Of a DNA stretch of 9,435 nucleotides, positions 1 through 6,268 are shown one piece after another (the stretch's first letter is position 1; each line of letters begins with the position of its first letter). Under the pieces are notes generated by a model. It did not search any database. It worked only from the letters and a program-made list of their open reading frames with translations, and had not been told where the DNA came from. A program made the translations under genes and the position numbers. The stretch spans positions 3,905 through 13,339 of the forward strand of contig JAGQUY010000010.1 of NCBI GenBank assembly GCA_020438245.1, given 5' to 3'. This stretch comes from Bacteroidota bacterium. GTDB taxonomy: Bacteria > CLD3 > SB21.

Positions 1-84
1 TTAGTAGAAGGACTTGTTTTTATCGCGATTCTGTTGGTGGGTTATGTCTACGCCTGGAAAAAGGGCGCACTGGAATGGGAGTAA
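1..84 (+). CDS. nuoA: NADH-quinone oxidoreductase subunit A, C-terminal end (partial)
   Basis: Only the last 27 codons and the TAA stop are in the window; the gene begins upstream. The residues form the end of a transmembrane helix (LVEGLVFIAILLVGYVYAWK) followed by KGALEWE. The ending YAWKKGALEW is highly typical of NuoA, a three-helix membrane subunit of complex I. It packs beside NuoH and NuoJ and helps form the quinone-cavity loop region. The stop codon lies inside the start of the next gene, a 10-base overlap that suggests translational coupling. In nearly all nuo operons the next gene is nuoB, but here it is an unrelated gene. The identification is confident even though the piece is short, because the C-terminal motif and the nuoC-L context agree. 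Confidence 0.93.
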   Translation, partial: LVEGLVFIAILLVGYVYAWKKGALEWE

Positions 85-857
85 CGTGTGAAAAGTGCCG
101 ATATAAGATATTGTGGTTGGGGGCTTTTGTGATGTCTCTTTTGGGGTGTTCCGGACTCAGTGTTGCAGAGTTGCAGGATGCAAGAACCCTGAAACCAGGT
201 CGAATCAGCGTCATGGGCGCATTGACTACGGGACCCGGATTCAAGGACAATTTGGAATCACCTTCCTCCAAGGTACAATTGTTTCCGGGTTTGAAGGAGT
301 TACGAATCGGCGCCGGTGTTACCCAATACGCAGATTTTCATGTTAGTACTTGGAGCGGGTTGGCACCGTTTATAGAGGCAGGGTCTAAAAAGAGCAGCAG
401 CGCGTACGACTATGGTGTCAGGGTCAACCCAAGAATCCGTATTACCCCCGAAGACAATTCGGTTCACATCGCCATGGGTCTTGGAGGCACTTACTACACA
501 AGACATCTGAACAGAGACGACAATGATTTTGATGCGAAAGGTCTGTCAGGGACGCTGACAATCTCGAAAGAATTTCAAGTAGATACAAAAGGCCAGTATG
601 ATTCCGGATTGGGGATTGAAGACCTTGGATCAGTATACTGCGGTTTTCGTGTCAATCGATTTCAATTTAACCGGCAACTCGGAAAGACTCGGTCGTATTT
701 TTACAATGGGTTCGCGGGCGTTCGCTCAAGTGGAATCAGACGCCAATCTTATTTGGAGCTCACGTTTACGCGTATAAAAAATCCATTCAATGATAAGTAT
801 GAAAATATGGTTACGGTTGGTCTAGCTACTACTTTTCGCCTCGGCTCTGTAAACTAG
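75..857 (+). CDS. Putative exported lipoprotein / outer-membrane beta-barrel protein in the nuoB position
   Basis: I do not recognise a named family. The 260 residues begin with a signal-peptide-like stretch: basic n-region (K7, R9, K11), hydrophobic core about 12-23 and a lipobox LLGC with the candidate lipidated cysteine at C25. Soon after comes ARTLKPGRISVMGAL (36-50), an opening I associate with uncharacterised Gram-negative outer-membrane proteins. The rest has no transmembrane helices and is rich in alternating polar/aromatic stretches (for example 111-124, 130-141, 158-169, 185-199, 206-217, 225-233, 244-256), consistent with a small beta-barrel. It lacks the adjacent cysteine pair and other cluster-ligand motifs of NuoB, so it is not a diverged NuoB. 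The ATG overlaps the nuoA end by 10 bases with no clear ribosome site, suggesting coupling. The next in-frame ATG (132, M20) would destroy the signal peptide. An oddity is a CxxC (C5, C8) ahead of the hydrophobic core. A role in complex I is unsupported beyond location. Confidence 0.7.
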   Translation: MGVTCEKCRYKILWLGAFVMSLLGCSGLSVAELQDARTLKPGRISVMGALTTGPGFKDNLESPSSKVQLFPGLKELRIGAGVTQYADFHVSTWSGLAPFIEAGSKKSSSAYDYGVRVNPRIRITPEDNSVHIAMGLGGTYYTRHLNRDDNDFDAKGLSGTLTISKEFQVDTKGQYDSGLGIEDLGSVYCGFRVNRFQFNRQLGKTRSYFYNGFAGVRSSGIRRQSYLELTFTRIKNPFNDKYENMVTVGLATTFRLGSVN

Positions 858-867
858 GAACCGTCTT

Positions 868-1374
868 ATGAGTTCACAAGACAACAATCAGATCGAGTTG
901 GTAGAAAAACTGAAGAGTTTGTTTGAGACAGAGATTTTGAAGCATGAACTTTTCAGGGACGCTCTCACCGTTATCGTAAAACGCGATAGAATACTCGACC
1001 TCATGAAACATCTCAAAGAGGTTCAGGGGTATGACATGCTGGTGAGCTTGACGGCGGTCGACTACCTGAAAATGGAAAAAAGTCCGCGCTTCGCGGTTGT
1101 TTACCATCTTCGAGCCATGAAAACGGGTCAGCGAGTTCGCATCAAAGTGCCTATTTCGGAAAACGATTCAAAAATAGAAAGTCTTACCTCTCTTTGGAAA
1201 GTAGCCAATTGGCTGGAGCGGGAGGCGTGGGAAATGTATGGTATCGAGTTTCTGAATCATCCGGACATGCGTCGTCTCTTGACGCCGGATACGTTTACGA
1301 ATTATCCCCTGCGCAAGGACTATCCCTTGCGGGGCAAAGGTGAAAGGGAAGTGATTCTTCCAGAGGGCACGTAG
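868..1374 (+). CDS. nuoC: NADH-quinone oxidoreductase subunit C (30 kDa subunit)
   Basis: This is the 168-residue peripheral-arm subunit that packs on NuoD and NuoI and helps assemble the quinone-reducing module; it binds no cofactor. The C-terminal family signature is clear: LEREAWEMYGIEFLNHPDMR at 116-135, then RLLTP, YPLRKDYPLRGKGER (146-160). The N-terminal half (about 35-115) has the expected alpha/beta pattern, including LVSLTAVDYL at 58-67. The length is within the normal range for unfused NuoC, and the stop before nuoD shows that C and D are separate proteins. The ATG at 868 follows AGGA at 856-859 with 8 bases of spacing, a good ribosome site partly overlapping the previous stop. It lies 10 bases after the lipoprotein gene, so the two are almost certainly co-transcribed. 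Confidence 0.96.
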   Translation: MSSQDNNQIELVEKLKSLFETEILKHELFRDALTVIVKRDRILDLMKHLKEVQGYDMLVSLTAVDYLKMEKSPRFAVVYHLRAMKTGQRVRIKVPISENDSKIESLTSLWKVANWLEREAWEMYGIEFLNHPDMRRLLTPDTFTNYPLRKDYPLRGKGEREVILPEGT

Positions 1375-1384
1375 AAGCGTAACG

Positions 1385-1390
1385 AAAGGA
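1385..1390 (+). promoter_or_regulatory. Ribosome binding site of nuoD with two candidate start codons
   Basis: AAAGGA at 1385-1390 precedes tandem ATGs at 1393 and 1396. Spacing is only 2 bases to the first ATG but 5 to the second, so translation may well begin at 1396, removing one methionine. The effect on the protein is trivial. Confidence 0.6.
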
Positions 1391-1392
1391 CC

Positions 1393-2703
1393 ATGATGTC
1401 GGTCGATCATCCCGAGGTGATACCTGAAGTCACCGTTTCGAGTACCGAGGAGTTGAAGCGTAAACTGAATTTGCCGCGCAAAGGGTACAAGATCGGTGAG
1501 GACGATGAAGAATCCATCGAGGCGTGGCAGAAGCACGACACGATGACCCTGAACTTTGGTCCGCAGCATCCTGCAACGCATGGCACCTTACGTATGCTGC
1601 TCAACCTGTCCGGTGAAACCGTCGTGAAGCTTGATCCACGGCCGGGGTATCTACACACAGGATTTGAGAAGCTGGCCGAATATCACACCTTCAATCAATT
1701 TATCGCTGTTACAGACCGAATGAACTATCTCTCCCCGTTGGCCAACAACGTGGGATTTGCCTGTGCCGCTGAAAAATTGCTCGGTATTACCATTCCGCCG
1801 CGTGCTCAATATATCCGGATGATTCAGGCCGAACTTTCCAGAATAGCAGATCACTTGGTTAGCATCGGTACACACGCGCTCGACTTGGGAGCCTTCACGG
1901 TTTTTCTATATGGCTTCCGGCAGAGAGAATTCATCTACGATCTTTTTGAGATATCCACCGGTTCCCGGCTCACGACCAGCTATACCCGTATTGGCGGGGT
2001 GATGAGGGATTTTCCGGAAGGACATGTGGAGCAATTGGCCGGATTTTGCAAACAATTCATGATGGTATTCGATCAGATTGAAGGTTTGCTCAACCACAAT
2101 AAGATATTTCACGATCGTACGCAGGGCATCGGGAAAATCGGTGCCGAGGAAGCCATCAATTACGGTATGACCGGTCCCTCCATCCGGGCTTGCGGTGTGC
2201 CCTATGATTTGCGAAAGGACGAGCCCTATCTGGCTTACGACCAGGTCGATTTTGACATTCCGGTCGGCACCGAGGGTGATGTTTTTGAAAGATACCTGGT
2301 GCGAATGGAAGAAATGAAGCAGAGTGTGCGCATTATTGAGCAGTGCCTTGCCCAAATGCCCAAAGGTCCCGTCAAGGTGGATGATCATACGGTCGCTCTT
2401 CCCGACAAGAGCAAAGTATATGGCAGCATCGAGGGCCTGATTCATCATTTCAAACTCATCATGGATCATCACGGTATCGATATGCCGGCAGGAGAGATAT
2501 ATCATGCGACGGAAGCTCCCAACGGCGAATTGGGTTGGTATATTGTCAGCGATGGCAATGGGGTTCCATATAAAGTCCATATTCGCGCGCCTTCGTTCAT
2601 CCATTTTGCGATGATGCCGCGCCTTTGCCAGGGCGGATTGATAGGCGACGGCGTGGCGGTTCTGGGCAGTCTCAACGTAATTGCCGGCGAATGTGATCGA
2701 TAA
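1393..2703 (+). CDS. nuoD: NADH-quinone oxidoreductase subunit D (49 kDa, quinone-site subunit)
   Basis: NuoD forms the quinone-reduction site together with NuoB and NuoH. The conserved protein starts near residue 46 with HDTMTLNFGPQHPATHGTLR. H63 corresponds to the quinone-site histidine (His38 of Thermus Nqo4) and Y112 in DRMNYLSPLANN to its partner tyrosine (Tyr87). The C-terminus ends in the usual GGLIGDGVAVLGSLNVIAGE followed by CDR. The CxxC pairs that bind the NiFe site in hydrogenase large subunits are absent, so this is the quinone-reducing and not the hydrogenase form. The product has 436 residues, somewhat longer than most NuoD because of about 45 residues of charged, low-complexity-like N-terminal extension (KRKLNLPRK, EDDEESIEAW). 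Two adjacent ATGs exist; the second (1396) has better spacing from the ribosome site. The gene follows nuoC by 18 bases. Its obligate partner NuoB is not encoded in this window. Confidence 0.97.
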   Translation: MMSVDHPEVIPEVTVSSTEELKRKLNLPRKGYKIGEDDEESIEAWQKHDTMTLNFGPQHPATHGTLRMLLNLSGETVVKLDPRPGYLHTGFEKLAEYHTFNQFIAVTDRMNYLSPLANNVGFACAAEKLLGITIPPRAQYIRMIQAELSRIADHLVSIGTHALDLGAFTVFLYGFRQREFIYDLFEISTGSRLTTSYTRIGGVMRDFPEGHVEQLAGFCKQFMMVFDQIEGLLNHNKIFHDRTQGIGKIGAEEAINYGMTGPSIRACGVPYDLRKDEPYLAYDQVDFDIPVGTEGDVFERYLVRMEEMKQSVRIIEQCLAQMPKGPVKVDDHTVALPDKSKVYGSIEGLIHHFKLIMDHHGIDMPAGEIYHATEAPNGELGWYIVSDGNGVPYKVHIRAPSFIHFAMMPRLCQGGLIGDGVAVLGSLNVIAGECDR

Positions 2704-2735
2704 TTATTCATCTTAACGGTAACGGCTGATATTTC

Positions 2736-3218
2736 ATGGCACTTGAATTTAACGCTGAATACAAGAAACAGGTCGACTGGACGCTTTCCCGTTATCCCAA
2801 AAAGGAGGCGGCGATGTTGCCGGTCTTGCATCTCGCCCAGTATCAGTTCGGATATATTTCGACCGAAGTGATGGAGTTGGTCGCCAAGACACTCGACGTT
2901 CCCGTCAGCCGCGTTCAGGATGTGGTCACTTTCTATTCCATGTTCCGGGAACAGCCGGTCGGCAAATATCACATACAGGTATGTCATACCTTGGCGTGCG
3001 CAATCAATGGCGGTGCGCAGGTCGTCAAGTATCTTGAAGAGAAATGCGGTGTAAAAGCCAACGAAGGAATCTCTGCCGACGGCAAGTTTTCGATCCTACG
3101 CGTGGAATGTCTCGGTTCGTGCTCGACGTCTCCGATGATGCAGGTCAATGACGACTATTATGAAAATTTGACGAAAGCGCGGATCGACGAGCTGGTCGAA
3201 AAATGGAAAAAAGAATAA
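2736..3218 (+). CDS. nuoE: NADH-quinone oxidoreductase subunit E (24 kDa, 2Fe-2S thioredoxin-fold subunit)
   Basis: NuoE is part of the NADH-dehydrogenase module and carries the [2Fe-2S] cluster N1a next to the FMN of NuoF. All four ligands are visible: C83 and C88 (CHTLAC, C-x4-C) and C125 and C129 (CLGSC, C-x3-C), followed by STSPMMQVND. The N-terminal helical part has the family pattern: LHLAQYQFGYIS (31-42), the VSRVQDVVTFYSMF region (57-70) and KYHIQVC (77-83). The length of 160 is normal for bacterial NuoE. The start follows nuoD by 32 bases; no strong Shine-Dalgarno sequence is apparent before the ATG at 2736, but no other in-frame ATG upstream is plausible. There is no sign of degeneration, and NuoF follows 20 bases later. 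Confidence 0.97.
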   Translation: MALEFNAEYKKQVDWTLSRYPKKEAAMLPVLHLAQYQFGYISTEVMELVAKTLDVPVSRVQDVVTFYSMFREQPVGKYHIQVCHTLACAINGGAQVVKYLEEKCGVKANEGISADGKFSILRVECLGSCSTSPMMQVNDDYYENLTKARIDELVEKWKKE

Positions 3219-3238
3219 ACGGTGAATTTGAGGATTGA

Positions 3239-4546
3239 ATGGAAAAAGTTCTGACGAAAATGGTGGGAATTGAAAACTCCCGGAACATCGACGTCTATTT
3301 GAAGAGCGGGGGCTATCAGGCGCTCCCCAAGGCGCTCAAAATGACGCCAGACCAACTAGTTGGAATGATGAAAGATGCCGGAGTGCGGGGACGTGGAGGT
3401 GCAGGTTTTCCCACGGGGATGAAGTGGAGTTTTCTGCCGAAGGATAATCCAAATCCGCGATATCTCCTGTGCAACGCAGATGAATCGGAGCCCGGTACCT
3501 GCAAGGACCGCGTATTGATGGAGGAGGATCCGCATCAGGTAATCGAGGGTCTTGCCATTTCGTCTTTTGCCATACAGGCGCATACGTGCTATATCTATAT
3601 TCGGGGCGAATACGTGAACGGGGCCCAGGTTTTGAACAAAGCCATTCAGGAAGCCTACGACAAGGGGTATCTTGGAAAGAACATTTTGGGCAGCGGGTTC
3701 GATCTGGATATTACCGTCCACCGCGGTGCCGGGGCGTATATATGCGGAGAGGAAACCGGGTTGATTGAGTCGCTTGAAGGAAAGCGTGGATGGCCGCGTA
3801 TCAAACCGCCGTTTCCAGCCGTGTATGGTGTTTTCGGAAGTCCTACCATTGTGAATAACGTCGAGACGCTGGTGACCCCAGTACATATCATCAATCGTGG
3901 TATACAATGGTGGAAAGACAACGAGCCGAAGCTATACTGCATGAGCGGACACCTCAACCGTCCGGGAGTCTTTGAAGCAAAAATCGGTATTAACCTCAAG
4001 GACCTGATTTATGGGGATGACTACTCGCAGGGTATTGCCAAAGGGCGAAAGTTGAAGGCTGTTATTCCCGGCGGCTCTTCAGTTCCTGTCCTCAAAGCCG
4101 ATGAATGTGATGTCGCGATGGATTTTGATGCCTTGGCCAAGGCAGGATCCGCGCTCGGATCTGCAGGCTGTATGGTCATGGATGAAACCACGTGCATGGT
4201 CAACGCCCTGTGGAACCTGATCAAATTTTATGCGCACGAATCGTGCGGCCAGTGCACGCCGTGCCGAGAAGGCGGACATTGGATGGAAATGGTTCTCGGG
4301 CGTATCGAAACCGGGCGAGGTCGTATGGAAGATTTGGACCTGATGCTTGAGACGGCCAATAACATTGCCGGGCGAACAATTTGCCCGCTGGGTGATGCCT
4401 TGGCATGGCCTATAGCAGGCATGCCGGATAAGAACAAAGGCGGGGATTTGAGCGGCAATAGTTTTGTAACCAAATTCCGCGACGAATTCGAGTATCATAT
4501 AACCAACAAAAAGTGTAAAGTGACCATTCCGCATGAGTGGAATTAA
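3239..4546 (+). CDS. nuoF: NADH-quinone oxidoreductase subunit F (51 kDa, FMN and NADH-binding subunit)
   Basis: NuoF oxidises NADH, passes hydride to FMN and then electrons to cluster N3. The glycine-rich nucleotide/FMN motif RGRGGAGFPTGMKW is at 50-63, NADESEPGTCKDR at 79-91, and the NADH-site block AYICGEETGLIESLEGKRGW at 166-185 followed by KPPFPA. The N3 [4Fe-4S] ligands are C336, C339 and C342 (ESCGQCTPCREG) and C382 (ICPLGDA). The 435-residue length is standard, with no extra thioredoxin or ferredoxin domains as in HydB/HoxF-type hydrogenase subunits. Within the NADH block the usual EETALI reads EETGLI, an alanine-to-glycine variant I believe occurs in some lineages. GAGGA at 3230-3234 lies 4 bases before the ATG at 3239. 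It follows nuoE by 20 bases and is followed by the longest gap of the window before nuoG. Confidence 0.98.
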   Translation: MEKVLTKMVGIENSRNIDVYLKSGGYQALPKALKMTPDQLVGMMKDAGVRGRGGAGFPTGMKWSFLPKDNPNPRYLLCNADESEPGTCKDRVLMEEDPHQVIEGLAISSFAIQAHTCYIYIRGEYVNGAQVLNKAIQEAYDKGYLGKNILGSGFDLDITVHRGAGAYICGEETGLIESLEGKRGWPRIKPPFPAVYGVFGSPTIVNNVETLVTPVHIINRGIQWWKDNEPKLYCMSGHLNRPGVFEAKIGINLKDLIYGDDYSQGIAKGRKLKAVIPGGSSVPVLKADECDVAMDFDALAKAGSALGSAGCMVMDETTCMVNALWNLIKFYAHESCGQCTPCREGGHWMEMVLGRIETGRGRMEDLDLMLETANNIAGRTICPLGDALAWPIAGMPDKNKGGDLSGNSFVTKFRDEFEYHITNKKCKVTIPHEWN

Positions 4547-4649
4547 GAATCGAAAGGTACGCGTCAGTCAATATTGGCGGGTTCTTGATTAGTTAAGAAA
4601 ATGAAACCACTTGGAGATCAAACGTTGGATTATTTGAGGGACTTTTGAG
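4547..4649 (+). other. nuoF-nuoG intergenic region with possible short leader ORF
   Basis: At 103 bases this is the longest non-coding stretch; other gaps in the operon are 10-32. It contains a 15-codon open frame at 4601-4648 (MKPLGDQTLDYLRDF) whose TGA ends one base before the nuoG ATG, and the nuoG ribosome site GAGGG (4636-4640, 9 bases from the ATG) lies inside it. Just upstream is a weak AT-rich inverted repeat, TTCTTGA (4582-4588) with TTAAGAA (4593-4599). It includes a G-T wobble and has a four-base loop, too weak to call a terminator. I see no convincing promoter boxes. The short frame has no clear ribosome site of its own and may be chance. Confidence 0.4.
4636..4640 (+). promoter_or_regulatory. 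Ribosome binding site of nuoG
   Basis: GAGGG sits 9 bases before the ATG at 4650 and supports that start. The protein from there begins directly with the ferredoxin fold, as expected for NuoG. Confidence 0.7.
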
Positions 4650-6254
4650 ATGCCTTTAATCAAAATAGATGATCAGGAACTGGAGATCGCCAAGGGCGAA
4701 ACGATTTTCAACGCCGCTAAACGCATTGGCATTGAGATTCCTTATTATTGTTATCATCCAGGCCTGAAAATCGTCGCCAGTTGCAGGATGTGTCTGGTGG
4801 ATATGGTCGGTGCTCCCAAACCCGTTCCGGCTTGTTCGACCACTGTTATGGACATGCCGGAGGCACGGAAGGTCGATGGTAAATATGACGCTGTCATCTC
4901 GACCACCAACGAGCGCGTCCTGACAGCAAGAAAAGCCGTACTGGAGTTTATTCTCCTCAATCATCCCATTGATTGCCCGATTTGCGATAAGGCCGGAGAA
5001 TGTAAACTGCAGGATTACTCCTACGAACATGGCAATCATGATTCCCGGTTCATTGAGACCAAAAGAATTCCGGAGAAAAAGGATCTCGGCCCGTCGATTT
5101 TTCTCTACACCTCGCGCTGTATCATGTGCTCGAGGTGTGTGCGTTTTACTCAAGAAATTACCGGAACGGAAGAACTGAAAGTCAGAAATCGAGGATGGCA
5201 CTCTGAAATTGATGTGGCGCCCGGTCATCCGTTGGATAACAAAATGATGGGCAATGTGGTCGATCTGTGTCCGGTTGGATGTCTTATCGATAAGCACGAG
5301 CGGTTTGAGGGCCGGGTATGGAATTTTGTTCATACGGAATCGGTCTGTCCGGGGTGCAGCAAGGGATGCAACACGGTTCTTGATACGATGAAGCATCAGA
5401 AGTTGAACTTGGAGGAACTGGTGGATACGGTTTATCGTGTCAGGCCCCGGGAAAATATGGAAGTCAACCAGTGGTGGATTTGCGACGACGGACGTTATTT
5501 GTTGGAGGGGAACAAGGATAGAAAACGGCTTCATTTCCCTCAGATCCGTGTTAACGGCTCAATGGCTGAAGTGTCGTGGAAAGCGTCTTTGGAGGCAGCG
5601 GCCGAAAAAATCAAAGCAGGTGGCAAGGTTGTTTTCGTCGGCAGTCCGTATGCGTCCAATGAAGAAAATTATTTGCTGGGTAAGCTGGCCAAGGCAGTCG
5701 GGGCGGGCGTAGATGTGAGCAAGCCGTTGATGGGCGAGATGCACACGTTCAAGACGGAGATGAATAAATATCCGTTCACAATTGAATCCGAGAAAGCACC
5801 CAACTTCAGGGGTGCAAAGGACGTTCTTGGGCTTTCGAGTTCAAATGAGGAGGCCTCCCTGTCGGCTCAAACGGTTGTTATGCTCGGCAACGACCACCTC
5901 AACCTCCAGAAGAAGCCGTCAACCCTGATTGCGATTGCCTCCTTTGAGAATGCGGTCTCCAAACTGGCGGATGTGGTTCTGCCGGCGGCCATTTTCACAG
6001 AAACCAGTGGTACCTTCACCAATAAAGACGGGCGCGTACAAAAGTTCAACAAAGCAGTTCAGTCCCCAGGAGAGGCGAAGGCCGTCTGGCAAATTCTAGT
6101 GGATCTGGCACAGGCGCTGGGTCAGGATTTTTACTATGAGTCCGTTGGGGCCATAACAAAAGAAATGACCGAGCAAATTTCGGTTTATAAGACCGTGGAT
6201 GTCTCCGCCCTGTTTGCGGAAACGTCGTGGGTTGATGAAAACATTATAGCCTAA
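4650..6254 (+). CDS. nuoG: NADH-quinone oxidoreductase subunit G (75 kDa), short form
   Basis: NuoG is the main electron-wire subunit between NuoF and NuoI. The domains in order are as follows. A 2Fe-2S ferredoxin domain has N1b ligands C34, C45, C48, C62. The His-Cys3 site for N5 is H105, C109, C112, C118. The N4 site is C157, C160, C163 and C207. A 4Fe-4S Mo/W-bis-MGD-type domain has N7 ligands C233, C236, C240 and C278. Residues from about 300 resemble the molybdopterin-oxidoreductase domain: a start block with GSPYASNEENYLLGKLAK (331-348) and an end block ADVVLPAAIFTETSGTFTNK (440-459) with GRVQKFNKAV and SPGEAKAVWQIL. Only about 50-90 residues separate these blocks, so the middle of that domain is missing. 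At 534 residues it is much shorter than E. coli (about 908) or Thermus (about 783) NuoG. No frameshift is seen, so the short form looks natural. C211 (CPVGCLI) is an extra cysteine where alanine is usual. Confidence 0.96.
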   Translation: MPLIKIDDQELEIAKGETIFNAAKRIGIEIPYYCYHPGLKIVASCRMCLVDMVGAPKPVPACSTTVMDMPEARKVDGKYDAVISTTNERVLTARKAVLEFILLNHPIDCPICDKAGECKLQDYSYEHGNHDSRFIETKRIPEKKDLGPSIFLYTSRCIMCSRCVRFTQEITGTEELKVRNRGWHSEIDVAPGHPLDNKMMGNVVDLCPVGCLIDKHERFEGRVWNFVHTESVCPGCSKGCNTVLDTMKHQKLNLEELVDTVYRVRPRENMEVNQWWICDDGRYLLEGNKDRKRLHFPQIRVNGSMAEVSWKASLEAAAEKIKAGGKVVFVGSPYASNEENYLLGKLAKAVGAGVDVSKPLMGEMHTFKTEMNKYPFTIESEKAPNFRGAKDVLGLSSSNEEASLSAQTVVMLGNDHLNLQKKPSTLIAIASFENAVSKLADVVLPAAIFTETSGTFTNKDGRVQKFNKAVQSPGEAKAVWQILVDLAQALGQDFYYESVGAITKEMTEQISVYKTVDVSALFAETSWVDENIIA

Positions 6255-6268
6255 GGTTCGGCTGCCGT

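Noticed and set aside
75..857. The gene after nuoA as a highly diverged NuoB
   Set aside because: It has a signal peptide, no paired cysteine ligands for N2 and beta-strand-like sequence; NuoB is a cytoplasmic alpha/beta protein of about 160-200 residues.
1906..2987. Two overlapping minus-strand frames opposite nuoD and nuoE
   Set aside because: They are shadows of the coding frames; both genes on the + strand are full length with diagnostic residues.
1393..4546. Possibility that these are hydrogenase subunits (group 4 NiFe or bidirectional type)
   Set aside because: NuoD lacks the two CxxC nickel-ligand motifs, NuoF has no fused ferredoxin domains, and complete NuoH, J, K and L follow, so this is respiratory complex I.
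4582..4599. Inverted repeat in the nuoF-nuoG gap as a transcription terminator
   Set aside because: The stem is short, AT-rich, contains a G-T pair and has no U-tract, and it lies within an operon whose downstream genes need expression.
4656..5534. A long open frame (292 codons) on the minus strand opposite nuoG
   Set aside because: It lies wholly opposite a gene with complete cluster motifs, its translation resembles no family I recognise, and such antisense frames are common opposite GC-balanced coding sequence.
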